64,000 nucleotides of DNA, taken from contig NC_064035.1 in NCBI RefSeq assembly GCF_932526225.1, positions 20,697,969 through 20,761,968 on the forward strand. The letters are read 5' to 3'. Both the position numbers and the translations under genes were made by a program. Under the pieces are notes generated by a model. The model made no database searches. It had not been told where the DNA came from and saw only the letters and a program-made list of their open reading frames with translations. Source of the DNA: Nematostella vectensis (taxonomy: Eukaryota; Cnidaria; Anthozoa; Actiniaria; Edwardsiidae). This document shows positions 43,991 through 55,475 of the stretch, one piece after another. How positions within the stretch are numbered: position 1 is the first letter of the stretch; every line of letters begins with the position of its first letter.

Positions 43991-45410
43991 AGGTGCTTCA
44001 TATATGGGACTAACAGAAAGTGACAGTTTTCCTTCAGTTCTCAATCGATGCATTTCAGTTTGGACGTCAGTATTAACAGCTATTTTGCTTTCACATAAGT
44101 CAGTTATATATAGACCATCTATAGTTGTTACTCTACTTAATCCTACATAATGTATATGAGGAATGGCTCTTTTGGTTTCAAAATTTACTACAATTCTACT
44201 TTCAGTATCACCCTGTGATCTATGTATTGTTTTAGCAGCAGCAGGTCTAAGTGGAAATTGTTTTCTCATCACGTGTACAGATCTTGTTCTACCTACAGCA
44301 AATTGAGTGCTAATAGGTTTGATTGGTGTCCATGTTGGTTCAATATCATTGACATATAGCTGTCTATTATCATGCCTGGTTTTTTGACCAACATCAGCAT
44401 GATCAAACTGTACCCATATAATACCTGATGGTTTGTCTGTTTTATGTATTTGCATAAATTTTATGACACTACCAGCACCATTGGTCATACCATCATCATT
44501 TCTAGTGTTTAGTGATATCTCTGTTCTTTCACCAATTGCCAAATGCAAAACAGAATGCAGTTGTTTTGTTTTTCTAGGATCTTTAGGTATTTGCTTTAAT
44601 ATTTTGTCTCTAAGTTCTTCCGAATCTGTTCCAATGACAGTGTCATGTGCTTTAATAGAGTATTTTGGACCCTGAAGAGCATTATGAGCTTTATAGTTGA
44701 AGTCATTGACTTTAGCATTTTGAATAAATAAATGAGGTGCATCTTTGGGATACTGAGCACTAGTGTGGTTAAGAATTCTTTCCTTTAATTTGATTATATC
44801 CTCTTTAGTATGATTTCCCTCTCTTAATCTATTCAATAATTCAGCAAAGTCTTTGCTTTCCCTCTGTCGCATGATTTCTTTAAGTTCAAACATTTTGAAA
44901 AGTTCTTGCCATACATTAGGTGCAAGAACACCATATTCATCATTATCCATATCTTTAAATATATAACCATCCATTACAGGTTGTAATTGAAACAAATCTC
45001 CTATAGCAACAATACTAACACCGCCAAATGGTAGCGAGCTGCCTTTGATGTCTTTAAGTCTATTATTGAATTGGACATTAAACATAGTATTACCAACCAT
45101 AGATATTTCATCTACAAATATAAACTTAAGTCCACCTATTTGACATCTTAATGTATTAAGCCTACTTGAATCAAGTTTCTTATAGTTCTTTAATGACTGA
45201 CAGGCTGGTACTGCTAAAGCACTATGAATGGTATTGCCCTTTATATTATATGCTGCTTTCCCTGTGGGTGCTAACATAAGTATTTTTGTTTCAGCAAAAT
45301 TAACGCCAGGTCAGGTGTTATAATATTTCAAAGCAGCTTGGTATAAGGCTTTAGTGACATGTGATTTACCCACACCTGCACCACCACTTAGAAAGCAGTA
45401 AAATGCCTCA
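43991..45410 (-). pseudogene. Helentron SF1 (PIF1-like) helicase domain
   Basis: Motif I lies at the end of the preceding frame ([20 protein letters not shown], about 45,350-45,410). After TGA at 45311 comes motif Ia, ILMLAPTGKAAYNIKGNTIH, then Walker B KFIFVDEISMVG and motif III VSIVAIGDLFQLQPV. Motif IV-like LKEIMRQRESKDFAELLNRL, and late motifs RSQGDTESRIVV and HYVGLSRVTTIDGLYI, complete a PIF1-type set. Only the stop at 45311 interrupts it. The enzyme would unwind the element strand during rolling-circle transposition. Confidence 0.9.
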
Positions 45411-47148
45411 CCAGAAGTTTTTATTAAATGTAGTACATGATAGAAAAATTCTTTTTGCTCTTTATTCAACGTCTGTACCATACATCTATATTCATCATCT
45501 GGCAGTTCATTCATAATAAGTGTTTCAGTATTATTAACTGATGGTATTCCTAAATCATCTGATAGATTATAGTTTCCAGTGAAGTCAGGATGTAAGTCTT
45601 GATCACCTTCAGCTCGGTCTTGTTGTTCAAGATTTTGAGTACAAGGTGCTATCTCATCAAATCTATCCTCTAATCTATTCATGTCTTGTTGTATTTCATT
45701 AAAGTCCTCATTGCAAACTGCATATTGTTTCATTTGTTCATTGATGACATTGGCAAGTAACATATAGCGTTCTTCATAAGATGAAAATGTACCAAGAATA
45801 TCAGTTTCTTCATTTCGCCATGGAGTAAATAGCATTAGAAGTTCACGATAATGTTTTTCCGGCTCAGCTTCCTTATTAAACCACACACTTCTAATTATCC
45901 TAGCCTTTGCTCGTTTTTTAGTTTTGCTACGTGGTGTTTTCTGAGCTTCTGTATCATCATCATCATTTATATTATCATCAACAAAATTCTCTAACGGAAG
46001 ACCATCAACATCAACTTGATTAGTTTGTTTTACATAAGGCTTTCCAGCACAATCATACCATGCTGCCCAGTCTGCAAGTGTGATATTTTCTAGTTTTAGA
46101 GGGCGCTTTGAATATCTTTTGAGTAAACCACTGGTATAGATTTCTTCAGAGTCATCATCCATTTCATTAATATTATCCATTGGTTTTAATAGGTCAACTC
46201 TTTCATTAGGTGGTGATGTATTTATAAATATTATCTGTCTAGATGATTTTCTCATTGGAAGCTGTAACACAATGTACACTGCTTCTTGTGCACTTATCTC
46301 AACATTATTGAGGAACTTACTTCCAATATCCCTTACTTGTTGTTTTATTGTTTTATTACCTTGCCTAGCTTCAGTACATGCCTCTCTTAAAAGTTCACTC
46401 ATGCCTTTCTGGCCTTTTGATATATAATTCACTATGTACACAGCACATGCATAGACATCTAAGACAAACTGTATATCCATGTTAGCTCTCCATGCAGAGA
46501 GACAATCAGGGTTGTAATTATTTATGCGTAATTCATTGGGATTTCTTTTCAGAAACACAGTAGGTGTGTTAATCGATGAACTTACAGCAAGTAAATAGTT
46601 TTGTTTAGTGATATTAAGGTTCACGAGTAACTGGTCAAATGTAATATCTTCACTTCTTTGCTTTCATCTAGATACACTTGAATTGCCTTCCAATTATCTC
46701 TATATATTTTTATTTCCTTTTCGGGTGTATCCTCATCTAGAGGATATATTATCATAGTTTGCTTCATTGGTGGCTGTGGATAGTTAAATCTACATTTGCT
46801 ACTTCTATTTTTACGGCATGTATGCGAATGTCTATGTACCTGTCTATTAACCAAGACTAGTAAATCAGCATTGTCTACTGGCTTTTGGCAAGTTATTATC
46901 TTATCAATAAATGATGTGACATCTTCATCACTATCTATTTGAAATTGTGGTGCATCTTCAAGCCACATCAGCATATGTATATGAGGAGACCCTCTTTGCT
47001 GATATTCTACACGGTAAAACCAGTCAGATATTTTACCTAAAGGTTGAGCAGAACTGAACAAGAAGTTTGTTAAAAATTGATTAACTTGATAATCAAAGTG
47101 TCTTGCACATGTCTCAGGGTCACTCTGAATTAAGCGACACCTGTCATC
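45411..47148 (-). pseudogene. Helentron Rep endonuclease domain (HUH and tyrosines)
   Basis: After the TGA at 47149, coding continues in frame (CRLIQSDPETCARHFDYQ) to FYRVEYQQRGSPHIHMLMWL, the HUH metal site (H-I-H). A Cys/His patch HRHSHTCRKNRSSKCRFNYP follows. A one-base shift near 46,650 leads to [20 protein letters not shown] and then [20 protein letters not shown], the paired catalytic tyrosines (Y-x3-Y-x2-K). An acidic linker ([15 protein letters not shown]) leads to the helicase. All catalytic residues expected of a Helitron-type Rep are visible, so loss of function is by frame breaks only. Confidence 0.88.
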
Positions 47149-48540
47149 TCAATTAAAATTGTCTATTTGTTCATCAGTGTATTCCTTATTGTCTACAAGC
47201 TGACCAAGTATTCTAAGTAGGTGCATCCATTGTGTTTCAGCTGATGAGAAACTACAAAATAGTGTAGCAGGACGTAACTGCCTAATCATTGCAAACAGAT
47301 CTTTTTTAGCTTTTTCAAAGTATGGAGGTGAACCTCTCAATGCATTTAAAAATTTGTATCCATCATCATGACGAATCAATCTGTCTATTGATCCTTGCTG
47401 TTTAAGTTGTCCAGCAGTAATATTTTTGTTGTTTCCCTTACATTTTCTCAGAGCTATATGTGATTTTCCTAAGAGAATTTTCATTTGCAACTTTTTTGTT
47501 TTGTAAAATATATTTTCAATGCACACTGCAGCTCGTCTGTCAGACCGTCTCAACTCTGATTTACATATATCACTATAGTTAATATCGACTAATCTTTGTT
47601 TATTGTCAATTCGTGGTTGTCCAAGAAATATTCCAGGGTATGCTAACTCTTCACAATATTTGTCTCTAAAAACACTTAATGGTCTATTCCCTTCACCTGG
47701 AGCAATATTTAATATGTTTTGCCTTTCATTATCTTCTAAAAAGTCAGTTGCTGTAAACATAGTATCAGTAACACCAGCAATTGTTTCTGCTTCATCTTCA
47801 TGTGATTCATTTTGGTCTAGCCCTTCAGAATCAATATCATTGTCATCAGTTTCATCTATTGCATCTGACTGTACCTTCTCATTAATTTCATCATTATCAG
47901 CTCTGTTGTATTGATTGATCCAGTCATTATTCAGTACTATACCTTCATCTCTATATAAACTACTATGTGTTATAAGCCAATTTGCTGCTTGAAGTACTTT
48001 ATATTGTCTTACATTTAGTGACAGTGCAGAACTCTTATATTTCAGCATCCGCTTTAAATTAACTTTAATTGTAGCAGTTTGATTTTGCAATCGTGGTAAT
48101 ATATTAACTGCATTAGTTACATCAGCAGGTACATTAACAATATTTCCATGTATCTTAAGCTGTCTCCCCCTAGGTGCCTGCATTAATTTTTGAAATGCAA
48201 TTCTTGGAGCTAATAATCTACATTCTAGTTCATTGAGATCAAAGAAATCTGGTTTATCTGGAAATGCCATACCATTCGCTACAGCACATGGTGGGACTTT
48301 ATTTTTTTGCAAATAATTAGAGCATGTTCTACAAACCCATTCTTTGTTACCAACACTTATCATATTTGATAGATATTTCACAACATCAGGATTTGATTGT
48401 CTCAGCTTAGTAGTACTACTCACACTATGTTTATACCATAGTTGATCACAACATATACAAATATACAGAGGGCCTTGGTTTACTATTTCATGGAACCGCT
48501 TTATTGCAAATTCAATGGATGAGTTAGCTCTATATTTTCT
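47149..48540 (-). pseudogene. Helentron DUF6570-like and Helitron-like N region
   Basis: The frame starts after the Lys/Arg-rich repeats. YICICCDQLWYKHSV and EWVCRTCSNYLQKNKVPPCA form two Cys pairs of a zinc-binding fold; DLNELECRLLAPRIAFQKLM then PRGRQLKIHGNIVNVPADV is the conserved DUF6570-type block that precedes Helitron N regions. An acidic spacer (ETDDNDIDSEGLDQNESHED) and the Helitron-like N region (KKLQMKILLGKSHIALRKCK, RHDDGYKFLNALRGSPPYFE, LRPATLFCSFSSAETQWMHL) follow. The frame ends NFN then TGA, where Trp (TGG) would be expected before DDRC. Confidence 0.8.
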
Positions 48541-48830
48541 TTGGTATTCATTACGCTTTGATTTCTTTTCCGGTGATGCATTCATTTCTCTATTTTTTCT
48601 TTGGTATTCATTTCTCTTTGATTTTTTTCTGGTGATGCATTCATTTCTCTATATTTTCTTAGGTATTCATTACACTTTAATTTCTTTTCTGGTGATGAAT
48701 TAATTTCTCTATATTTTCTTAGGTATTCATTACACTTTAATTTCTTTTCTGGTGATACATTCATTTCTCTATAATTTCTTTGGTATTCATTTCTCTTTGA
48801 TTTTTTTTCTGGTGAAGTATTATTTTGTTT
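48541..48830 (-). repeat. 60-bp in-frame tandem repeat in the Helentron polyprotein
   Basis: Five consecutive units begin at 48541, 48601, 48660, 48720 and 48780. Each encodes about 20 residues of the type SPEKKSKRNEYQRKYREMNA. The second unit is 59 bp because of one lost T in a T-run, and this single loss causes the frameshift between the OTU frame and the Rep frame. The two truncated copies have only non-identical, single versions (EYKRKKRSNEN; NEYNKNYRALKYSPEQ), so the array expanded in this copy. Confidence 0.9.
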
Positions 48831-49464
48831 GGATTGCCTGTATTCCTTCATGTATTGCCTAATGTAGGTAGCCCTGTCTTGCTTTTTTGTTTCATTTGAA
48901 TTAGAACTTTTGCTTGTACTTGCTTGCTTTCTTTTTTCTGGACGACTCGAAATTGTATTTTCCCTGTCAATATTGTTCGAACTTTGTTGATGTGAAACAG
49001 AACATGTTGATACGTAGTGCACTTGACCAATATGTCCTATGTATATTGTTCTAATATTATTTATTATTGTATTTGCTGGCTCAACTAATGTGACTTCCCT
49101 AATATTTGAATCTGATTCTATAATATGAATCTTTAAACTCATTGCATCAGCAACAGCCTGTATTATAATATGATTGGCCCATGTTCCTTGTAGAGACATA
49201 TTAGGTAAATACTGTGACCAAGATGAATCTGATACTTTCAATAAATCGTTCAGGATTGTCCTTTAAATATCTCACTCCTAAAGCTCTAATTTCTGCATGT
49301 TTATTTGAATTACCATATAGCTGATGTGATACTGATTTGAAAAAGCAATCACCTCCTCCACCAACATCTAGTGGTGTTAAACCATGTCGAAGCATTCGGT
49401 ATCTTAACGTAAAGTCACCATTACTATATAAACATATATCTTCAATATTATTATTATCAGTTAC
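48831..49464 (-). pseudogene. Helentron OTU cysteine-protease domain, copy 1
   Basis: PLDVGGGGDCFFKSVSHQLY supplies the OTU Asp and nucleophile Cys (GGDCFF), then HAEIRALGVRYLKDNPERFI. A one-base frameshift at about 49,226 leads to SDSSWSQYLPNMSLQGTWAN then HIIIQAVADAMSLKIHIIES, with the catalytic His. TIYIGHIGQVHYVST ends the fold. OTU domains are known in Helentrons and are thought to process the polyprotein or counter host ubiquitin. This one is directly preceded by the 2A motif, so it would be the N-terminal domain of the product released downstream. Confidence 0.82.
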
Positions 49465-49503
49465 AGGACCAGGATTCAATTCAATGTCCCCAGACAATAA
49501 AAG
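49465..49503 (-). promoter_or_regulatory. 2A-like translational recoding motif, copy 1
   Basis: Codons for LLLSGDIELNPGP. It satisfies the 2A consensus D-[VI]-E-x-N-P-G-P, and has the hydrophobic LLL and the SG that commonly precede it. In known 2A sequences the ribosome skips the Gly-Pro bond, which separates upstream and downstream proteins. Residues 23 onwards (VTDNNNIED) then lead into the OTU domain. Confidence 0.85.
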
Positions 49504-49526
49504 AGTTTGTTTACATCCATTATACC

Positions 49527-50495
49527 TCACTGATGTTTTACAAGTTGCTCTAAAAAGGAGCTATAGAAACTATTAAGTCTGTTAATGTATTTCAATTTCC
49601 AATAGTTATAGTTTGTAGCAATTCTGTAAAAAACAGATGAAACAGGTGTGCCCTTAATAATCATCTTTTTGTGTCTTTTTCTTAACTTTCTATATCTGAG
49701 CAATCTCATAACTTTTTTTAGGGATATTCTAGATGGTTCTCTATCTCTACATTTGTGATTTAGTTGCTTTGAACATATTCGAGAATGTCTATGATTTTCT
49801 ATACACTTGGAGATCTTGATAGATGGACAAGATGCATGTTTCTTATTATCATGTTTGTTTTCAATACTAGGCATAGTTTTCTCAAATGCATTTGTTATAC
49901 TGTTATTACTAGTTTTTGAGGTGAATTCGTCAACAAGATTACTTCGATCATTATAGACAGTGCTAAAAATGTGATTTGTTTGCCCTGTTTTATCCGACAA
50001 ATACAGCAACATGTACACAGGTATCCCGAAAATACTTTTGTTCACAAATTGGTTTCCACAATATTTGCCATTATAGTGCCTTTCAGTCACATTGCTGTGA
50101 TTATTAGTTTCCCGAAGGAAATTTTCAGTGTGCCGAAGCACAGTTAAGATCACATTGCTGTGATTACTAGTTCCCCGAAGGGAATATTCAGTGTGCCGAA
50201 GCACATTTTGAGCCCCATTTCTGGGTTTGTTTGCTTCCCGAAGGAATTCTATGCTCTCCCGAAGGAGATTTTGAGCCCCATTTCTGGGTTTATTGGTTCC
50301 CCGAAGGGAATTGAGGGACACCATACGGCCATAAGGACTGGTCTTGTGTAATAAGGCAAGCGATGCAATCGAGTTTTTGTTGGCAAACAAACCACATAAA
50401 GCACCCCAAAATCTGAAATATTCTTTAGAAATACCAACATGACAAATGCATAAAAGGTTGTGCCTAGTACTAAACACAAAAGGGATAGAATACAT
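49527..50495 (-). CDS. Basic N-terminal protein of the Helentron (ORF1-like), copy 1
   Basis: 322 codons, in a frame overlapping the start of the 2A-OTU frame by four bases in total. The N-terminal third contains 21-residue repeats (NSLRGTNKPRNGAQNLLRES and variants). The C-terminal half is basic with a conserved core: CRDREPSRISLKKVMRLLRY RKLRKRHKKMI, then NYNYWKLKYINRLNSFYSSF. Cys/His-containing KKHASCPSIKISKCIENHRH precedes the core. The same DREPSR core lies upstream of the 2A-OTU unit in both truncated copies, so it belongs to the element. It probably binds nucleic acid, by composition only. The start at 50495 is the first ATG, and it is unclear whether codons before about 50,000 are natural. 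Confidence 0.6.
   Translation of the reverse strand: MYSIPFVFSTRHNLLCICHVGISKEYFRFWGALCGLFANKNSIASLALLHKTSPYGRMVSLNSLRGTNKPRNGAQNLLRESIEFLREANKPRNGAQNVLRHTEYSLRGTSNHSNVILTVLRHTENFLRETNNHSNVTERHYNGKYCGNQFVNKSIFGIPVYMLLYLSDKTGQTNHIFSTVYNDRSNLVDEFTSKTSNNSITNAFEKTMPSIENKHDNKKHASCPSIKISKCIENHRHSRICSKQLNHKCRDREPSRISLKKVMRLLRYRKLRKRHKKMIIKGTPVSSVFYRIATNYNYWKLKYINRLNSFYSSFLEQLVKHQ
50108..50316 (-). repeat. 63-bp in-frame tandem repeat, 3.3 units
   Basis: Units begin at 50108, 50171, 50234 and 50297 (partial), starting GTTTCCCGAAGG or a variant on the plus strand. They are exactly 63 bp, so the frame is kept and 21-residue repeats result. The units mix two versions of the second half (cacattgctgtgatta against ccccatttctgggttt), which suggests unequal exchange. 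Confidence 0.9.
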
Positions 50496-50769
50496 TGTAA
50501 AAGAAGTATTAAATCAACTCACCTTCACAAGAGCTCGTGAAATCAAACGAGAAGTGCGAAGAGAAAGCACATGTTTGACTCCAATCATTTTTTGCTCGTG
50601 GACTATAATTCAAAACAACGTCGTAATCCGAAATCAATCCGATCCCTCTTCGCCAGCGACATCTACGACGACGATCACGTGTTCGATGAATGACCGCTAG
50701 GAACGCCTGCTTCAAGTGAAATTCTATTGTTTACAACTCTTTCTTTCACTCACTCAAACCGATGGCATA
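50496..50769. other. Helentron upstream region, no gene recognised
   Basis: A minus open frame (50509-50715, Arg-rich) without a recognised domain. It may be the 5' non-coding part of the element or its promoter. Confidence 0.4.
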
Positions 50770-50801
50770 GTGACGAGAGGCCCCATAAGGCCTTTCGTCA
50801 C
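50770..50801. repeat. 13-bp stem hairpin upstream of the Helentron
   Basis: GTGACGAGAGGCC, loop CCATAA, GGCCTTTCGTCAC, with one mismatch in the stem. It is about 275 bp upstream of the first Helentron ATG. It could mark the 5' end of the element or be a separate small palindrome. Confidence 0.6.
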
Positions 50802-51762
50802 AAAAACGCATCCTTCTACCCCCTGAAAACCTTACCGGCGCAAATGAGAAAAATATATATATTTCAAGTGTCTGGCTCGCATGTATCGTAACAAAATATA
50901 AAAAGAGATAAACCCATTCTTAAAAATGATTTAAAACTAATGACAGTATAGAGCACTTGGAAAATAACATCGAAAAGACTTAGTCCCGGCAATTTCTTTG
51001 CCTGATCCTTTCAAAGTTTGTGTGATTTCAAGTAAAAATAAGTATAGATTGAGAGGGATATCTTTATTTGCGGAGAAATAAACCTCTATTCGGTTATCAG
51101 AACTAGACTTAACATACAGTGTTCATATTGTTTATTAAAAATACTTGTTTACGTTGTACAAAAACAACTAACTCACCTTGAATATCGAGAACACCAAAAC
51201 CTCCACAAGTCGAAAAGTATGAGTTTTATTTCCCGCGAAACGAGCCACGGCGCGGTTCCCCTTTTCTACCATTAATCCGCGAAAGTTAAAGGGACAACCC
51301 ATAAAATCAAAAGCATGGATGTACCACTAAATTACATATTTGTTTGCTGCCTTCACTGACTTTTCATTTTCGTAGCGATCATTGTTAGTTGCAGTCTAGT
51401 CAATAGATTTTTTTACGATTTATTTTTTTATTATTTTACAAACTTAAACTTTCGTTACAAAAATATATTTCATAAAGGTTGACAATCGTAAAATTAACTA
51501 TCTAGTGCTTGAATTCCGGTATGGATAGATTCATTAAAGAATTCTCATTAACCTGGAATACAAAACAAGCAAAGAGTTTTGCTCTTTATTGTCTTCTAAG
51601 ACCAGGGAGGGTGAATCGTCGCCATGTTGAATTTTGAAATTTAAGTAGAGTGCGGAAATTATCCGATTACACATTAATAGCTGCCACTACTACATTGCTA
51701 TCAAGCATTTCTGAGCTCCCAAATAACTGCTGCTTCAAAATAAACACCCGATGCAACCAATA
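50802..51762. other. No gene recognised
   Basis: AT-rich with stops in all frames and no clear repeats. Confidence 0.5.
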
Positions 51763-52010
51763 GTCCAGTCATGTACGCTTGAGTCACACCAGCCCGACAT
51801 GGTGTTGACCCCATGACCGTGGACCGCTAGCAGCCGACCCGCGCGGGTCTGAGTATAAGCAACGGCCAGGCTAGCAACAGCCCCATAGCTTGGTCATGTA
51901 CGCTTGAATCGGGCCGGCCGCTTGAGGCGCCGATTCCACGACCGGGACGCGCTAACGACTAACCCCTCGTGGGGATCACATGCACATAGGCGTTCTCCGC
52001 TTGTCCCTAG
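51763..52010. repeat. GC-rich imperfect duplication, SINE-like (tentative)
   Basis: Two related segments start CAGTCATGTACGCTTGAGTC (about 51,769) and TGGTCATGTACGCTTGAATC (about 51,892), and share gaccccatgaccgtggaccgct/gattccacgaccgggacgcgct-type sequence. The island is far richer in GC than its surroundings. TTGAATC/TTGAGTC and small stems are weakly tRNA-like, so a tRNA-derived SINE is possible. No A-tail was assigned. Confidence 0.4.
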
Positions 52011-55000
52011 GGGCAAACTGAGCGGGGAGGGGACTGCCAGAGACCCTGGGTGCGCATGGGTCCCACCGTCTCTGTTTTAACTTCGGCTAAATTGCATTTA
52101 GCCACATAAATCACGTTTCACGATAAACTGCTTCAAACAATGGAGAGCACAGATCATGATTCACGCTGATTAAATTTCGCCATATACGAATCATGGCGAA
52201 GGAAGCAATCACGGATCACGAATTTCAATTTGTATTTTCACGATTAACAAAAAATGCTGTTCACGGATCACGAAAATAACCCTTACCGCCCCTGAATACT
52301 AAATAATTTGACATTTTGAAATTTTTGCTTTCCATTTTTATGAGATTTATTTTGCAAACATAATTTTTCTATGCTTCTTGTGCAAGGAAGTTTTGGATCT
52401 CTTGTTTTATAATTGCTTCTGATTTGTTAACTTCTAAACATGGCCTGGTTGATGTAGTTGCACAGTGATTCTATTTTACAGACTATTAGTAACATGTTAA
52501 CTGTGAAATAAGTTGCAAATGGCAAAAGTTACAAATGCAACTGATACCGCTGCAATTTCCAGCCCTGCAATGCACCCATATTTAATCCAAAATTAAAATT
52601 TGAATTTCTAGCAAAATTAGAAGAGTAATAGCAGGAGCCAATCATTTGTGCAAACGAATTGTGGTACCAAAATCTGAGAACCAGACATCTCCTAGAATTG
52701 GTAATTTACACTCATTGTAACAGTGGGCTCCTTCTATTATCCTAAAAACAAACTGTCTATGGAAAGGTTATTTGCAGAAATAGGTCAATGGTACAAACAA
52801 TGTATTGAAGGACTCCTGACTAAGCCTGTTAGATTATAACACTGTTAGATTATATAAATGGCATTTACTTAAATAAAAAACAATCATTTGTTGCATTATT
52901 AACCACACCTACCTACAAGTATTACTCTACTGGTTTGTGACATTGTTAACAAAGGACTTATCACTGGGTTCATTTAAAGGGTCTAATCTTTGTCCTTTTC
53001 CTCCATCACATGAAGCTTTCACTGTGTTAAGACGTATGGCCTAAGAAACTCAGATTTTTCTGCAATCACCACCTTTGAATTAATAAAGATATATATATAA
53101 TATTGAGTTGCATTGTAAATGCCATATCATAACACTGATTAGGGCAAAAAAGAATTTTCTGAATTTTATTACAATGCTAGCTGTACGTGAATGTGCCTTC
53201 TCTATGCTAGTTATGCTCTCTACTTTGGTGCTGTTACACCAAAAGCGAGCCATAATAACAATATAAATTGTTTTCATTGTTCACGGCATTTGTTTTTTTT
53301 TACGTGCAAAGTAAGCAAAAATATCTATTTATGCTTTCATATTTTTTTAGCAAACACAGTTTTTGGAGACAAAGGGGAGGGGTATAGAATACCGGACATG
53401 GAATTAGAACATTATTTCAGTAAGTAAGCTACCAGGCGCAAAAACACTACGAAGACAACGTATAAGCTTAACTTTTAGTTTTTAATGCAACTATTAACCA
53501 GAAAACATATAAAGACATTCAATGAGGGATAGAGGTTTGATTTTAGAAAAGAAAAGCTTATCGAAAAGAAACGTGTTCTAAAAACTAAACAGAAGCCTTT
53601 ATGAAAAAACACAAAATGGCGATTTATATATAGTAGACAGTCCTCATCAGCTGATTCAAATATCTACTTCCGAATAGACCAAGCAAATTGAGGTAAATAC
53701 CTTTAGCTCATTCTTGAGTGTTCAGGTCACAAATAAGGTCTTGAGGCTTGATTGACTGCAAGTTTGAAGTTTACACGGGTCTCAACGCGACGCTAATGTA
53801 CAACACAGCGAAATTTTCCGTAATCATTCCGAGTTTAACACGACTTTTCACAATAACTTGATAGAAAATAAAGCTATGGTGAAATTTACAGTAATAGAAT
53901 CGCGAATCTGGCATTTTCCACTGCACAAATAACATGGATCTGAGAGGTGGAATGACAAAATCCAAGATGGTGACCATGACAGAGTTTGCAGTGTAGAGCT
54001 GTGCATTCCTTCTGCGGTAACTAGGCCAGCGGTGACGAAATGAGGCCTGAGTAAGGTCGCAGCAAGTACACTAAAAAAATACACACACAATGGTGCATGG
54101 ACTTCCTGGGCATTGCACAATAATGTACGTTGTTAGGAAAGACGACGAAAAAAAAAACAGTTGCATTTTACAACTGGGCTACCACAGGTATCCCAGTAAA
54201 TAGGCCAGAGGCAAAGTGACAAACAAATGCAATACAGTGTATTCTGTTGTGTAGGTCACTTCGACATCATCTTCTATTGTTGTTGTTTTTTAAGTCCAAA
54301 CCTTTTAGATTGATCTGGTCGATACTTTATATAATATATCTCCCAAATGGTATGTGTGGTTCTTTCTGGACCCTATAAAACGCGCGAAAAACTCAAATCT
54401 GTTAAATTGAGGTATTTTGGTCAACCTTCGGAAAAAGGCCATGTACTGGAAGGTCCGGGTCCAGTCATTTATGACGTAGATCGAGATGTCAATCCAATTA
54501 CATGAGAAAATATATGCTCGCGCTTAAGTGGTTCCGTCTCCATGTCTTCTTGGTTATTGCTTAAGATCTTTATATGGTTACACGTTACTTGTTTTTTAGG
54601 ATTTTTTAACTTCAGGAAACAAATCTGCAAAGTTTAGCAGTCTATGATTTGTTTTTGCATTGTGTGCGTGCGCTGCATGCGCAATCAAGAATGGCGACAT
54701 TCTCACGAGCGTGCGCTATTTTTGAAGCTTACAACAAATAAACCATTTCTTTTTTCGCATATAATTCTCAGCTTTAGATTTTTTATTGCTTCATTGTGGG
54801 GAGCATTGCAATAGAAAGTACTTCGCCAATATCTGGTGGAATTGCCGTCACTGAATTTCAACGGATTTAAGGAAAATACTTAGATTTAGATTTTCCTGAC
54901 AAAACTTTTCAAATTTTCAAAGCGCTGTAGACAATTAGAATTTCAATCAAATTCAATTCCCTTTTCAGAATTTGAAAGTTCATCTTTGCTTTCTTTTGGC

Positions 55001-55475
55001 TAGATTGATGTAAGTGGAAGGTTTTAAGAACTTCAAAGTATCCATCGGGTGTTCTTAGGCTAAAATTGACAGGCGTAACACTATGAAATAATGAAATGAA
55101 TAATTCATGATATACTGTCTTCTTCATTGTAAAGAAATAAAAATCAATTCGATTTATTCAATTCCGAGAAAAATTGGAATTTCGTTGTCAAGGAGGATAT
55201 TTTTAGATTATTACATAATTTATTTGAATCAACAGTCAGCACGGTGTCAGCGTATTCTTGGTTTGCACGTGACGTCACATTCATAAGCATAACAACCCGT
55301 TAGCCAAGTTGGAGGTCCAGCTGATGTGACACGTGCGAAAGTGCAACCCTTGCGGGAAAATTTGAAAACAATAAAATTAAAATGGGCGTATAATGCGCAG
55401 TTATCGGTTGTAAAACAGGTCGACAGGCAATTAAAGGTATCCCCTGCTGGTAAGCTCGTGGAGGATAAGTCGTGT
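52011..55475. other. No gene recognised
   Basis: Mostly AT-rich non-coding. It includes a short region with repeated CACGGATCACGAA phrases (about 52,211 and 52,262), a probable dispersed repeat. No element proteins or splice-consistent exons were found. Confidence 0.45.

Larger units (their letters stand above)
41817..50495 (-). mobile_element. Helentron (Helitron2-type) element, nearly full length
   Basis: All parts are on the minus strand in element order: basic N-terminal frame (49527-50495), 2A-like motif (49465-49503), OTU protease (48.8-49.46 kb), repeat and DUF6570-like region, Helitron-like N, Rep HUH and Y motifs, SF1 helicase, C-terminal AP-type endonuclease (43325-43900), and a separate spliced RPA-like gene (41817-43098). 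The Rep-helicase-endonuclease fusion is the defining architecture of Helentrons. About seven point lesions (TGA at 47149 and 45311, TAG at 43865, one-base shifts near 49,226, 48,620, 46,650 and 42,390) show it is dead but fairly young. Exact ends were not found. Confidence 0.88.
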
